8,047 bases of DNA from SAR92 clade bacterium. GTDB taxonomy: Bacteria; Pseudomonadota; Gammaproteobacteria; Pseudomonadales; Porticoccaceae. The stretch is taken from assembly GCA_018607545.1 (NCBI GenBank), contig JABBBF010000198.1:1-8047 (forward strand). The letters are read 5' to 3'. Under the pieces are notes generated by a model. That model saw only the letters and a program-made list of their open reading frames with translations, was not told the DNA's origin and searched no databases. The number at the start of each line of letters is the position of its first letter. The stretch's first letter is position 1. Below, piece after piece: positions 1 to 6,038 of the stretch. A program made the translations under genes and the position numbers.

Positions 1-408
1 TTTTTATGCAATCTTCAGCACTCCTTTTTTATTCCCTGCCTGTCAATTTATGACTTTTTTTGTCACCTCTTTATTTTTTAATTTCTCGACAACAACATTA
101 TTTTGACTAGTCTTAAATTAAAACCATTCGCAAATTAATAATCACAATAAATCAACCAGCAAATTGATTTGCGGCTTGCTGCGAACGAGCCACTAAAAAG
201 CCGCGAACAAAATATCCCTTCTATATATTTGCGAAATCTTTTGCGAGAACATAAAGAGTCTATAACCAGCTACAGGGTGCCGACTGTTTTTAAAAAAAGT
301 GCTCTCTGGTTCACATATTTTTTTTTGTTCTGTGGGCTTTGGCACAGCATAAAACTGAAGGGCTTATTAGACTCGCCTGTACTAACAATACAGAGTGGTT
401 TCACGCCT
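1..408. other. AT-rich upstream region of pilB, no gene recognised
   Basis: This stretch is markedly richer in A and T than the genes, with T-runs near 25-30 and 55-61. The pilB frame stays open back to a stop at 148-150, and a TTG at 169 could in principle add 80 residues. Those codons contain no Met, resemble no part of the PilB family that I know and differ in base use from the gene body, so I treat them as untranslated leader. No pilin-like signature (a phenylalanine-led hydrophobic helix after a short basic leader) is seen on either strand. I find no convincing sigma-70 or sigma-54 promoter, although the pilB promoter probably lies here. Confidence 0.6.
159..172. promoter_or_regulatory. 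Short palindrome, possible operator
   Basis: GCAAAT and ATTTGC form a perfect 6-bp inverted repeat around a 2-base centre, about 240 bases before the chosen pilB start. An additional CGCAAAT at 129-135 could alternatively pair with ATTTGCG at 167-173. A regulator site is possible, but a 14-bp palindrome can arise by chance in AT-rich DNA and no regulator is known for it. Confidence 0.15.
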
Positions 409-2142
409 ATGAACATGCCACAGATTGCTTTACATGGCTTACCAAAACGTCTGGTCGACGATCAACTTATTGCAGCGACGGTAATTGAAGAGGCGACGGT
501 TTCTGCCAAGACCAGTAAAATTTCCCTGGTGCAGTACCTCTGCGACAAACATCTGCTCTCCTCTGAGCAGATCGGTCAATCCGCAGCTAAAGAGTTTGGC
601 ATTCCCCTCTATGCTCTGGATAAACACAATCCGGATAGCTTCCCCAAAGATCTGGTGGACAGAAAATTGTTGAAAAAACACCAGACTGTTCCACTGCTGC
701 AACGGGGTAATCGACTGTTTATGGCGATTGCCGACCCCGCCAACCAGCGGGCAATCAGTGAGATTCAGTTTCAAACTGGTCTGGCCGTGGAACCGGTTCT
801 TGCACTCTATTCAGCCATTAACGAGACACTGGAAAAGTGGCTTGAAAGCGCCAATGATGGGGATATTGGCGAGGCGCTGGGCACCATCGATGATGTTCAT
901 CTCGATGATCTGGATATGGAAACTCTAGATGATGAAGATCAAGCTGACAGTGGTACACACAGTGCCGAGGACGATGCGCCGATTGTGCGCTTCGTTAACA
1001 AAATGCTGCTCGATGCGATTCGCCTCGGGGCATCAGATATCCACTTTGAACCCTACGAAAAATCCTATCGTGTGCGCTTTCGTATCGACGGCATTCTGCA
1101 GGAAATGTCAAAACCACCGACCAATCTGGCACCGCGTCTGGCCGCTCGATTAAAGGTGATGTCACGTATGGATATTTCCGAGCGTCGCGTCCCCCAGGAT
1201 GGTCGGGTTAAGCTTAAGCTTTCAAAAAATAAGGCGATTGATTTCCGGGTCAACACATTGCCCCTGCAGTTTGGCGAGAAGATTGTGCTGCGTATTCTCG
1301 ATCCCAGCAGTGCCAAGATGGGCATTGATGCCCTGGGTTACGAAGAGGATCAAAAAGAGGCTTATATGGCGGCACTGGCGCGTCCACAGGGGATGATTCT
1401 GGTGACCGGCCCAACCGGTAGCGGTAAAACCGTCTCCCTTTATACGGGCTTAAATATTCTCAATACCCCGGAGCGCAATATTTCGACCGCGGAAGATCCG
1501 ATTGAAATCAATATGGAGGGCATTAACCAGACGCAGATTAATATGCGTGTTGGTCTCTCCTTTGCCGAGGCGCTGCGTTCATTTTTGCGTCAGGATCCGG
1601 ATGTGGTGATGGTCGGTGAGATACGTGATCTGGAAACCGCTGAGATATCCATTAAAGCGGCCCAGACCGGCCATCTGGTGCTGTCTACACTGCACACCAA
1701 CAGTGCACCGGAAACCCTGACCCGTCTGCTAAATATGGGTGTGCCATCATTTAATGTGGCGACCTCGGTGAATCTTATTATTGCCCAGCGTCTGGGTCGC
1801 AAGCTCTGCCCCCAGTGTCGCGAGCCGTTTGAGGATATTCCCGACAAGGTTCTCAGCGAAGAGGGTTTCGACCATATAGGTATTCCCCGGGAAGAGATCA
1901 CTGTTTACAAGCCCGTCGGCTGCGCCGCATGCACCAATGGTTACAAGGGGCGAGTGGGTGTTTACGAGACGCTTAAGATCACCCCGGCAATATCGCGCAT
2001 CATTATGGAGGGCGGCAGCTCTCTGGATATTCTCGACGCAGCGGTGAAGGAGGGATTTAGGCCGTTGCGTGCATCGGCTTTACGTAAGGCCGCTCTTGGT
2101 CTAATTAGTATTGAAGAAGCTAATCGAATCACCAAAGACTAA
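409..2142 (+). CDS. pilB: Type IV pilus extension ATPase PilB
   Basis: PilB is the cytoplasmic hexameric ATPase that drives type IV pilus polymerisation by turning the PilC platform; it belongs to the GspE/PulE secretion ATPase family. The 577-residue product from ATG 409 fits the usual length of about 565-575. An N-terminal GspE-type domain covers roughly residues 36-145, followed by a very acidic linker (about 159-189). The ATPase core shows Walker A GPTGSGKT (334-341), an Asp box around AEDPIE (361-366), Walker B ending at VGEIRD with catalytic Glu 404, and a His box GHLVLSTLHTN (421-431). A zinc site is formed by C467/C470 and C505/C508. The start at 409 is the first Met codon in the frame and has a weak purine stretch (AGAGTGG) upstream; ATG 415 is an alternative. 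pilC follows after 42 bases, so the two are probably one transcript. GspE or MshE is less likely given adjacent pilC and pilD. Confidence 0.95.
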   Translation: MNMPQIALHGLPKRLVDDQLIAATVIEEATVSAKTSKISLVQYLCDKHLLSSEQIGQSAAKEFGIPLYALDKHNPDSFPKDLVDRKLLKKHQTVPLLQRGNRLFMAIADPANQRAISEIQFQTGLAVEPVLALYSAINETLEKWLESANDGDIGEALGTIDDVHLDDLDMETLDDEDQADSGTHSAEDDAPIVRFVNKMLLDAIRLGASDIHFEPYEKSYRVRFRIDGILQEMSKPPTNLAPRLAARLKVMSRMDISERRVPQDGRVKLKLSKNKAIDFRVNTLPLQFGEKIVLRILDPSSAKMGIDALGYEEDQKEAYMAALARPQGMILVTGPTGSGKTVSLYTGLNILNTPERNISTAEDPIEINMEGINQTQINMRVGLSFAEALRSFLRQDPDVVMVGEIRDLETAEISIKAAQTGHLVLSTLHTNSAPETLTRLLNMGVPSFNVATSVNLIIAQRLGRKLCPQCREPFEDIPDKVLSEEGFDHIGIPREEITVYKPVGCAACTNGYKGRVGVYETLKITPAISRIIMEGGSSLDILDAAVKEGFRPLRASALRKAALGLISIEEANRITKD

Positions 2143-2184
2143 CCACCTAAAAGTAATAGCACGGATCAAAGGAAGGAAGATTTC

Positions 2185-3399
2185 ATGGCGACGATTGCCG
2201 ATACCCATTTATTTATTTACAAGGGCAAAAACCGAAAAGGTGAGAAAGTTGAGGGCGAGCTGCGTGCCAACAGCCTTTCACTGGCCAAGGGTCAGCTTCG
2301 CAAGCAGGGTATTATTTCAACATCGGTCAAAAAGAAACCGAAACCGCTGTTTAGTCGCAGAAAGAAAATTACTCCTGCGGATATCGCCCTGTTTACAAGG
2401 CAGCTGGCAACGATGATGAAAGCCGGTGTTCCCCTGGTGCAGTCCTTTGATATTGTTGCCGACGGTGTCGACAATGAATCCATGAAGGAGCTGATTTTCC
2501 AGATCCGCGACGATGTTGCCGCTGGCGGTGGCTTTGCCAATGCACTGCGCAAGAGTCCACGGAACTTTGACGACCTGTTTTGCAGTCTGGTGGATTCCGG
2601 CGAAACTGCTGGTGCGCTGGAGACCATGCTCGATCGGGTGGCAACCTACAAAGAGAAGACTGAGCAACTTAAGGCAAAAATCAAAAAGGCGATGACTTAC
2701 CCTATTGCGGTGATGGTGGTGGCAATTGTTGTAACCGCCATTCTGTTAATTAAAGTGGTGCCGGTTTTTGCCGAGACTTTTAGTAGTTTTGGCGCCGACC
2801 TGCCAGCCTTTACACTTTTTGTGTTGGGTTTGTCCGAGGCGCTGCAGGGTTCATGGATGGTTATTCTGGCTCTTATCGCTGCGGCTATTTACGCCTTTAA
2901 AGAGGCACGCTTTAGGTCGCAGAAGTTTGCCTATGGGGTGGATAAATATATCCTCAAGGTGCCGATTGTTGGGGCTATTGTCTACGATGCAGTGGTGGCG
3001 CGCTTTGCTCGCACCCTTGCGACTACCTTTGCGGCTGGTGTTCCGATTGTCGATGCCCTTGAGTCGGTAGCCGGCGCCGCCGGAAATGCGCTCTACCATG
3101 ATGCGATACTGCAGGTTCGCGATGATGTGACTACAGGTATTCAACTGCAGCAGGCGATTAAGTCGAGTGGAATGTTCCCTATCTTGCTGCAGCAGATGGC
3201 GGCTATTGGTGAGGAGTCTGGGGCATTGGATGAGATGCTGGAAAAGGCGGCAACTCATTATGAGGAACTGGTGGATAATTCCGTGGATAACCTGACAAGC
3301 CTTTTGGAACCGATGATTATGGCGGTGCTGGGTGTGCTGGTTGGCGGTCTGTTGATTGCGATGTATCTGCCGATATTCCAGTTGGGTAATGTGGTTTAA
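2185..3399 (+). CDS. pilC: Type IV pilus inner-membrane platform protein PilC
   Basis: PilC is the polytopic inner-membrane protein at the base of the type IV pilus machine; it couples the PilB ATPase to insertion of pilin subunits. The product has 404 residues, typical of the family, and shows two homologous T2SSF domains (about 68-192 and 271-394). The first begins ALFTRQLATMMKAGVPL and the second ARFARTLATTFAAGVPI, a clear internal duplication. Hydrophobic segments lie near 171-193, 222-238 and 374-396. The sequence VVPVFAETFSSFGADLP after the first membrane helix and the GEESGALDEML motif (342-352) are family signatures. The ATG is preceded by a strong ribosome site, GGAAGGA at 2171-2177, seven bases away. 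It lies 42 bases after pilB. GspF is the main alternative, disfavoured because pilB precedes it and pilD follows. Confidence 0.95.
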   Translation: MATIADTHLFIYKGKNRKGEKVEGELRANSLSLAKGQLRKQGIISTSVKKKPKPLFSRRKKITPADIALFTRQLATMMKAGVPLVQSFDIVADGVDNESMKELIFQIRDDVAAGGGFANALRKSPRNFDDLFCSLVDSGETAGALETMLDRVATYKEKTEQLKAKIKKAMTYPIAVMVVAIVVTAILLIKVVPVFAETFSSFGADLPAFTLFVLGLSEALQGSWMVILALIAAAIYAFKEARFRSQKFAYGVDKYILKVPIVGAIVYDAVVARFARTLATTFAAGVPIVDALESVAGAAGNALYHDAILQVRDDVTTGIQLQQAIKSSGMFPILLQQMAAIGEESGALDEMLEKAATHYEELVDNSVDNLTSLLEPMIMAVLGVLVGGLLIAMYLPIFQLGNVV

Positions 3400-3452
3400 G
3401 GCAACTGTTTTTTACGTTTCAACCGATATCCTTTCATTTTGACCGCTGTTCT

Positions 3453-3518
3453 TGTCACTTCGACCAAAGGGAAAAATCTTCAAGAGGTCCCTCGTCGCTG
3501 CGCGCTGTCTGGATGACA
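3453..3518. repeat. Palindromic intergenic element A, TGTCA...TGACA
   Basis: This 66-base element opens with TGTCACTTCGACC and closes with GGATGACA, so TGTCA and TGACA form inverted ends. Its middle can pair AGGGA with TCCCT and TCTT with AAGA around position 3480. The arms are more diverged than in the neighbouring element B. A degenerate fragment of the same left end (TTTCATTTTGACCG) lies just before it at about 3432-3445. The form resembles short non-coding palindromic repeats scattered in intergenic DNA of many bacteria. Copy number in this genome cannot be judged from one window. Confidence 0.5.
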
Positions 3519-3524
3519 CACTCT

Positions 3525-3594
3525 TGTCATTCTGAACGTAAGTGAAGAATCTCTTGATGCCCGCTGAGATCCTTCGGCTTCGCTCAGGATGACA
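3525..3594. repeat. Palindromic intergenic element B, long imperfect inverted repeat
   Basis: Arms at 3525-3553 and 3566-3594 match as inverted copies at 22 of 29 positions, separated by a 12-base loop. The outer ends are TGTCAT and ATGACA; the inner ends are ATCTC and GAGAT. The right arm contains CTTCGGCTTCGCTCAGGATG, a string I recall from intergenic repeats in many unrelated bacteria, though I cannot check that here. The RNA would fold into a long hairpin between pilC and pilD. It is not a classical intrinsic terminator, because no U-run follows. Confidence 0.75.
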
Positions 3595-3661
3595 TGTAGG
3601 GGTTATCAGAATGACATATAGGAGTTATCAGCATGGCATATAGGGGTTATCAGGATGACAT
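3584..3661. repeat. 22-bp direct tandem repeat, three full units plus a partial fourth
   Basis: Units start at 3584, 3606, 3628 and 3650. Each begins with a variant of TCAGGATGACAT, the terminal sequence of element B, and continues with a variant of RTAGGGGTTA. The fourth unit keeps only the first 12 bases. Unit variants are TCAGAATGACAT and TCAGCATGGCAT. There is no spacer between units, so this is not a CRISPR array. The first unit overlaps the end of element B, suggesting that the element's terminus was amplified together with ten neighbouring bases, for example by replication slippage. Confidence 0.85.
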
Positions 3662-3797
3662 TACCTGTTATTCAACACATAATTGGGTGTATTGAACCAG
3701 TTAGTCTAAATTAAGGTGAGTAAATCGTTTTCAACCCTATAACCGGTGCCGGTCAAACCAGTGCCCAAACTACTAATGACTTATCTGTGAATCACTT
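3662..3797. other. Unique spacer before pilD
   Basis: No gene or strong promoter is recognised here. A small palindrome, ACCGG-TG-CCGGT, lies at 3742-3753. An AAGGTGAG stretch at 3713-3720 looks like a ribosome site but leads only to an 8-codon frame from GTG 3716. A four-codon ATG frame (3776-3790) ends seven bases before pilD. A promoter for the pilD-coaE-yacG group may lie in this spacer, but I cannot point to its boxes. Confidence 0.4.
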
Positions 3798-4655
3798 ATG
3801 CTTTTAGATACCGGCTTATCACCCTACGCTCTGGCACTGGCCGCCCTGCCCTTTGGTCTGATTATCGGCAGCTTTCTCAATGTGGTTATTCTGCGCTTTC
3901 CGGAACAGCTTAAAAATAACTGGCGTCGGGAGTCGGAAGATTTTTTAGGCCTGCCATCGGAGCCCTCAGAAAATATCTCTCTGGCGATGCCCGCTTCACG
4001 CTGCCCCTCCTGCGGCGCGCCGATTAAACCATGGCACAATATTCCCGTTATTAGTTATGTGTTTTTACGCGGTAAGTGCACATCCTGCTCTACAGCGATC
4101 TCAATCCAATATCCACTGGTCGAACTGCTCTGCGGGCTGGCGACGGCGTTTATTGTCTATCAATTTGGCCTGTCACTGTTCACCGCCTACTGCCTGCTGT
4201 TTACCTGGATTCTGATTGCACTGACCGGCATCGATTACCACGATCAGTTACTGCCGGATCAGATTACCCTGCCGCTGCTATGGCTGGGGCTGTTTGCCAA
4301 CTTAAGCGGCACCTTTGTGCCAATCAATGAAGCGGTTATCGGCGCTCTCGCCGGTTATCTATCGCTCTGGTCTGTGTTCTGGATATTTAAAATGATCACT
4401 GGCAAAGAGGGTATGGGCTACGGCGACTTTAAGCTACTGGCAGCACTCGGCGCCTGGATGGGCTGGCAGATGCTGCCGCTGATTATTGTTCTCTCAACCT
4501 TTGTCGGCGCGATGGTGGGTATAGTTGGCGTGCTTAGTAAATCCAAGGACCGTAAGGTGCCCATCGCCTTTGGGCCGTTTCTCGCTATGGCCGGTTGGAT
4601 TGCCCTGATCTGGGGTGATAAGATTCTCGAGGCTTATTTAAGCCTGATTATTTAA
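3798..4655 (+). CDS. pilD: Prepilin peptidase / N-methyltransferase PilD
   Basis: PilD is the inner-membrane aspartic protease that removes the short leader of type IV prepilins and pseudopilins and methylates the new N-terminal residue. The 285-residue product matches the family length. The N-terminal domain begins with a membrane helix containing PFGLIIGSFLNVVILR (18-33) and carries the paired zinc-binding motifs C69-x2-C72 and C94-x2-C97 of methylating bifunctional members. The two catalytic aspartates are visible as D146 in TGIDYHDQLLPD and D210 in GMGYGDFK; their 64-residue spacing equals that of the Pseudomonas enzyme as I recall it. Several further hydrophobic helices fill the C-terminal half. 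The ATG at 3798 lacks a clear ribosome site. The gene lies 398 bases after pilC, beyond the repeat cluster, so it may be expressed separately from pilBC. If the organism has a type II secretion system, PilD probably serves it too. Confidence 0.96.
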   Translation: MLLDTGLSPYALALAALPFGLIIGSFLNVVILRFPEQLKNNWRRESEDFLGLPSEPSENISLAMPASRCPSCGAPIKPWHNIPVISYVFLRGKCTSCSTAISIQYPLVELLCGLATAFIVYQFGLSLFTAYCLLFTWILIALTGIDYHDQLLPDQITLPLLWLGLFANLSGTFVPINEAVIGALAGYLSLWSVFWIFKMITGKEGMGYGDFKLLAALGAWMGWQMLPLIIVLSTFVGAMVGIVGVLSKSKDRKVPIAFGPFLAMAGWIALIWGDKILEAYLSLII

Positions 4656-4709
4656 GCCTGTGTGCTTTTTAGACAATCATTTTTTATTGAGAATTTTAAG
4701 CGAGTCAGA

Positions 4710-5336
4710 TTGAAAGTTTCAGATACTCCTATTGTTGGTTTAACCGGTGGCATCGGCAGTGGCAAAAGCACTGTTGCCGAGGCTTTTCGCCAGCTTGGAA
4801 TTGATACGGTAGATGCGGACTTCGCATCCCGCGCGGTTGTCGAGCGCGGTATGCCCGCCCTGGAATCTATTCGCGAGCACTTTGGTGCAGATATTCTTCA
4901 GGGGGACGGCAGTCTCGATCGCGCCGCTCTGCGCAGTATTGTGTTTTCCGACCCACAGCAAAAGGGCTGGCTGGAATCGCTTCTGCACCCGCTGATTCGC
5001 GACTGGATTATCCAGCAGCTACAAGAGAGTTCGGGCCCTTATGTGATTCTCGAGTCACCCCTGCTATTTGAAACCGATCAGTATCAACTCGCGGATATCA
5101 TTCTGCTGGTGGATCTGCCAGAGGAGCTGCAAATAGAGCGTGCCTGCGCCCGGGATAACAATCTTGCCGATCAAATTAAGCGTATAATCGACACCCAGAT
5201 GCCGCGGCAGGAAAAATTATCCAGGGCTGATTTAGTCTTTGATAATTCCCAATCACTGGAGACGGTGGCGAGCAGAGTAGCGGATCTACACCATCAGTTT
5301 TTAAGTTTGGCTGAGTCCAAAAAAGAAGGAAGTTAA
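4710..5336 (+). CDS. coaE: Dephospho-CoA kinase
   Basis: CoaE catalyses the last step of coenzyme A synthesis, ATP-dependent phosphorylation of the ribose 3'-hydroxyl of dephospho-CoA, in the cytoplasm. From TTG 4710 the product is 208 residues, close to the usual 200-206, starting MKVSDTPIVGLTGGIGSGKST with the P-loop GGIGSGKS at 13-20. Other family features are VDADFASR (34-41), the HP pair in LLHPLIRDWI (93-94), ESPLLFE (115-121), the lid region ERACARDN (143-150), QMPRQEKLSRAD (163-174) and FDNS (177-180). A GTG at 4662 in the same frame would add 16 residues (FIENFKR-type sequence) that do not resemble the family. The TTG has a weak AAGCGAG five bases before it and leaves a 54-base gap after pilD. 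yacG begins two bases after the stop, implying co-transcription. Function is certain; the start is less so. Confidence 0.94.
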   Translation: MKVSDTPIVGLTGGIGSGKSTVAEAFRQLGIDTVDADFASRAVVERGMPALESIREHFGADILQGDGSLDRAALRSIVFSDPQQKGWLESLLHPLIRDWIIQQLQESSGPYVILESPLLFETDQYQLADIILLVDLPEELQIERACARDNNLADQIKRIIDTQMPRQEKLSRADLVFDNSQSLETVASRVADLHHQFLSLAESKKEGS

Positions 5337-5338
5337 CT

Positions 5339-5584
5339 ATGAGCAGCGGCACGACTACAATTGACTGTCCAACCTGTAAAACCAAAGTACAGTGGACTGA
5401 TAAATTCCCTTTTCGACCCTTTTGTAGTGACCGCTGCAAACAGATAGATTTTGGTGGCTGGGCTCAGGAGAGTTTTGCGATTACGGGCTCTGCGATTGTC
5501 GACCCGGAGCTGATGGATCCGGAACAGCTGAGCGCTGAGTTATTACAGGCCGGTCTTATTGATCCAAAGCTGTTAGAAAAATAA
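5339..5584 (+). CDS. yacG: DNA gyrase inhibitor / zinc-binding protein YacG
   Basis: YacG is a small zinc protein; the E. coli member binds GyrB and inhibits DNA gyrase. The 81-residue product has the four zinc ligands C10, C13, C29 and C33 in CPTC and FCSDRCKQIDFGGWA, with the conserved FPFRPFCSDRC core. E. coli YacG has about 65 residues as I recall. The extra length here is a C-terminal tail after residue 50 with three DP motifs (DPELMDPEQL and DPKLLEK). A good ribosome site (AAGAAGGA, 5322-5330 region) lies eight bases before the ATG and inside the end of coaE, so translation is probably coupled. It ends eight bases before the stop of the convergent mutT gene. Confidence 0.93.
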   Translation: MSSGTTTIDCPTCKTKVQWTDKFPFRPFCSDRCKQIDFGGWAQESFAITGSAIVDPELMDPEQLSAELLQAGLIDPKLLEK

Positions 5585-5592
5585 CGTTTAAT

Positions 5593-6015
5593 CTAACCAT
5601 TAATTCCACAGTTAGACAGTTGCTCTAAAATTGGCTGATTGGCCGCCGGAAAATCAAATAATCGCTCGGGCTCTGCAGTTAGCAACTCTTGCAAACCAAC
5701 CCAGCGACATTCCTGCCCTTCCTTGCCGCGAGCAGTGCCAGTAAAACGATTCACCTGCCAGATATCCAGAAACACCTGCTTATCCGGATAATCATGCTCG
5801 ACCTGCATATAGGGTTCTGCGATTTCAATACGAATATCCAGCTCTTCGAAAAGTTCTCGAGACAGTGCAGACTGTGGCGTTTCGCCAGCTTCAACTTTGC
5901 CGCCGGGGAACTCCCAGAAGCCACCCTGATGTTGGTGGTCAGCGCGGCGCGAGATAAAAATTTGCTGCCGATCCTGATTGACAATAACCGCGGCGACAAC
6001 ATGAATTCGCTTCAT
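5593..6015 (-). CDS. mutT: MutT-type Nudix 8-oxo-dGTP diphosphatase
   Basis: MutT hydrolyses 8-oxo-dGTP to the monophosphate, keeping oxidised guanine out of DNA. The 140-residue product begins MKRIHVVAAVIVNQDRQQIF and has the MutT signature HQGGFWEFPGGKVEAGET. The Nudix box runs from G39 to I61 with E45, R53, E54, E57 and E58 present, so the metal-binding glutamates are intact. The usual Gly near the end of the box is Asp 60 (EELDI in place of EELGI). Some relatives carry a C-terminal thiamine phosphate synthase-like domain; this one is MutT only. An AAAGG ribosome site precedes the ATG. It follows argJ by 23 bases on the same strand and is probably co-transcribed with it and secA. As Nudix substrates vary, the exact substrate is inferred from similarity to MutT and from the position near secA and yacG. 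Confidence 0.92.
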   Translation of the reverse strand: MKRIHVVAAVIVNQDRQQIFISRRADHQHQGGFWEFPGGKVEAGETPQSALSRELFEELDIRIEIAEPYMQVEHDYPDKQVFLDIWQVNRFTGTARGKEGQECRWVGLQELLTAEPERLFDFPAANQPILEQLSNCGING

Positions 6016-6038
6016 TTAAAGACCTTTATGCACAACAG

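Noticed and set aside
42..61. Terminator from GTCA-ATTTA-TGAC followed by a T-run
   Set aside because: The stem has only four pairs, too weak for an intrinsic terminator in AT-rich DNA.
103..131. Sigma-70 promoter with TTGACT as -35 box
   Set aside because: No acceptable -10 hexamer lies 16-18 bases downstream; the TA-rich stretches nearby are at wrong spacing.
340..354. Sigma-54 promoter starting TGGCAC before pilB
   Set aside because: The -24 box matches, but the bases at the -12 position are AAAA instead of TTGC.
169..408. An 80-residue N-terminal extension of PilB from TTG 169
   Set aside because: It would make PilB 657 residues, well over family length; the stretch lacks Met, is AT-rich and has no similarity to the PilB N-terminal domain, while ATG 409 gives the expected size.
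2851..3258. 135-codon open frame on the minus strand inside pilC
   Set aside because: Antisense to clear PilC coding sequence, with a composition typical of a shadow frame.
3525..3594. Intrinsic terminator of pilBC
   Set aside because: The inverted repeat is long and imperfect with a 12-base loop and is not followed by a T-run; it fits a dispersed palindromic element better.
3584..3661. CRISPR-like array
   Set aside because: The 22-base units are directly adjacent with no unique spacers, and no cas genes are present.
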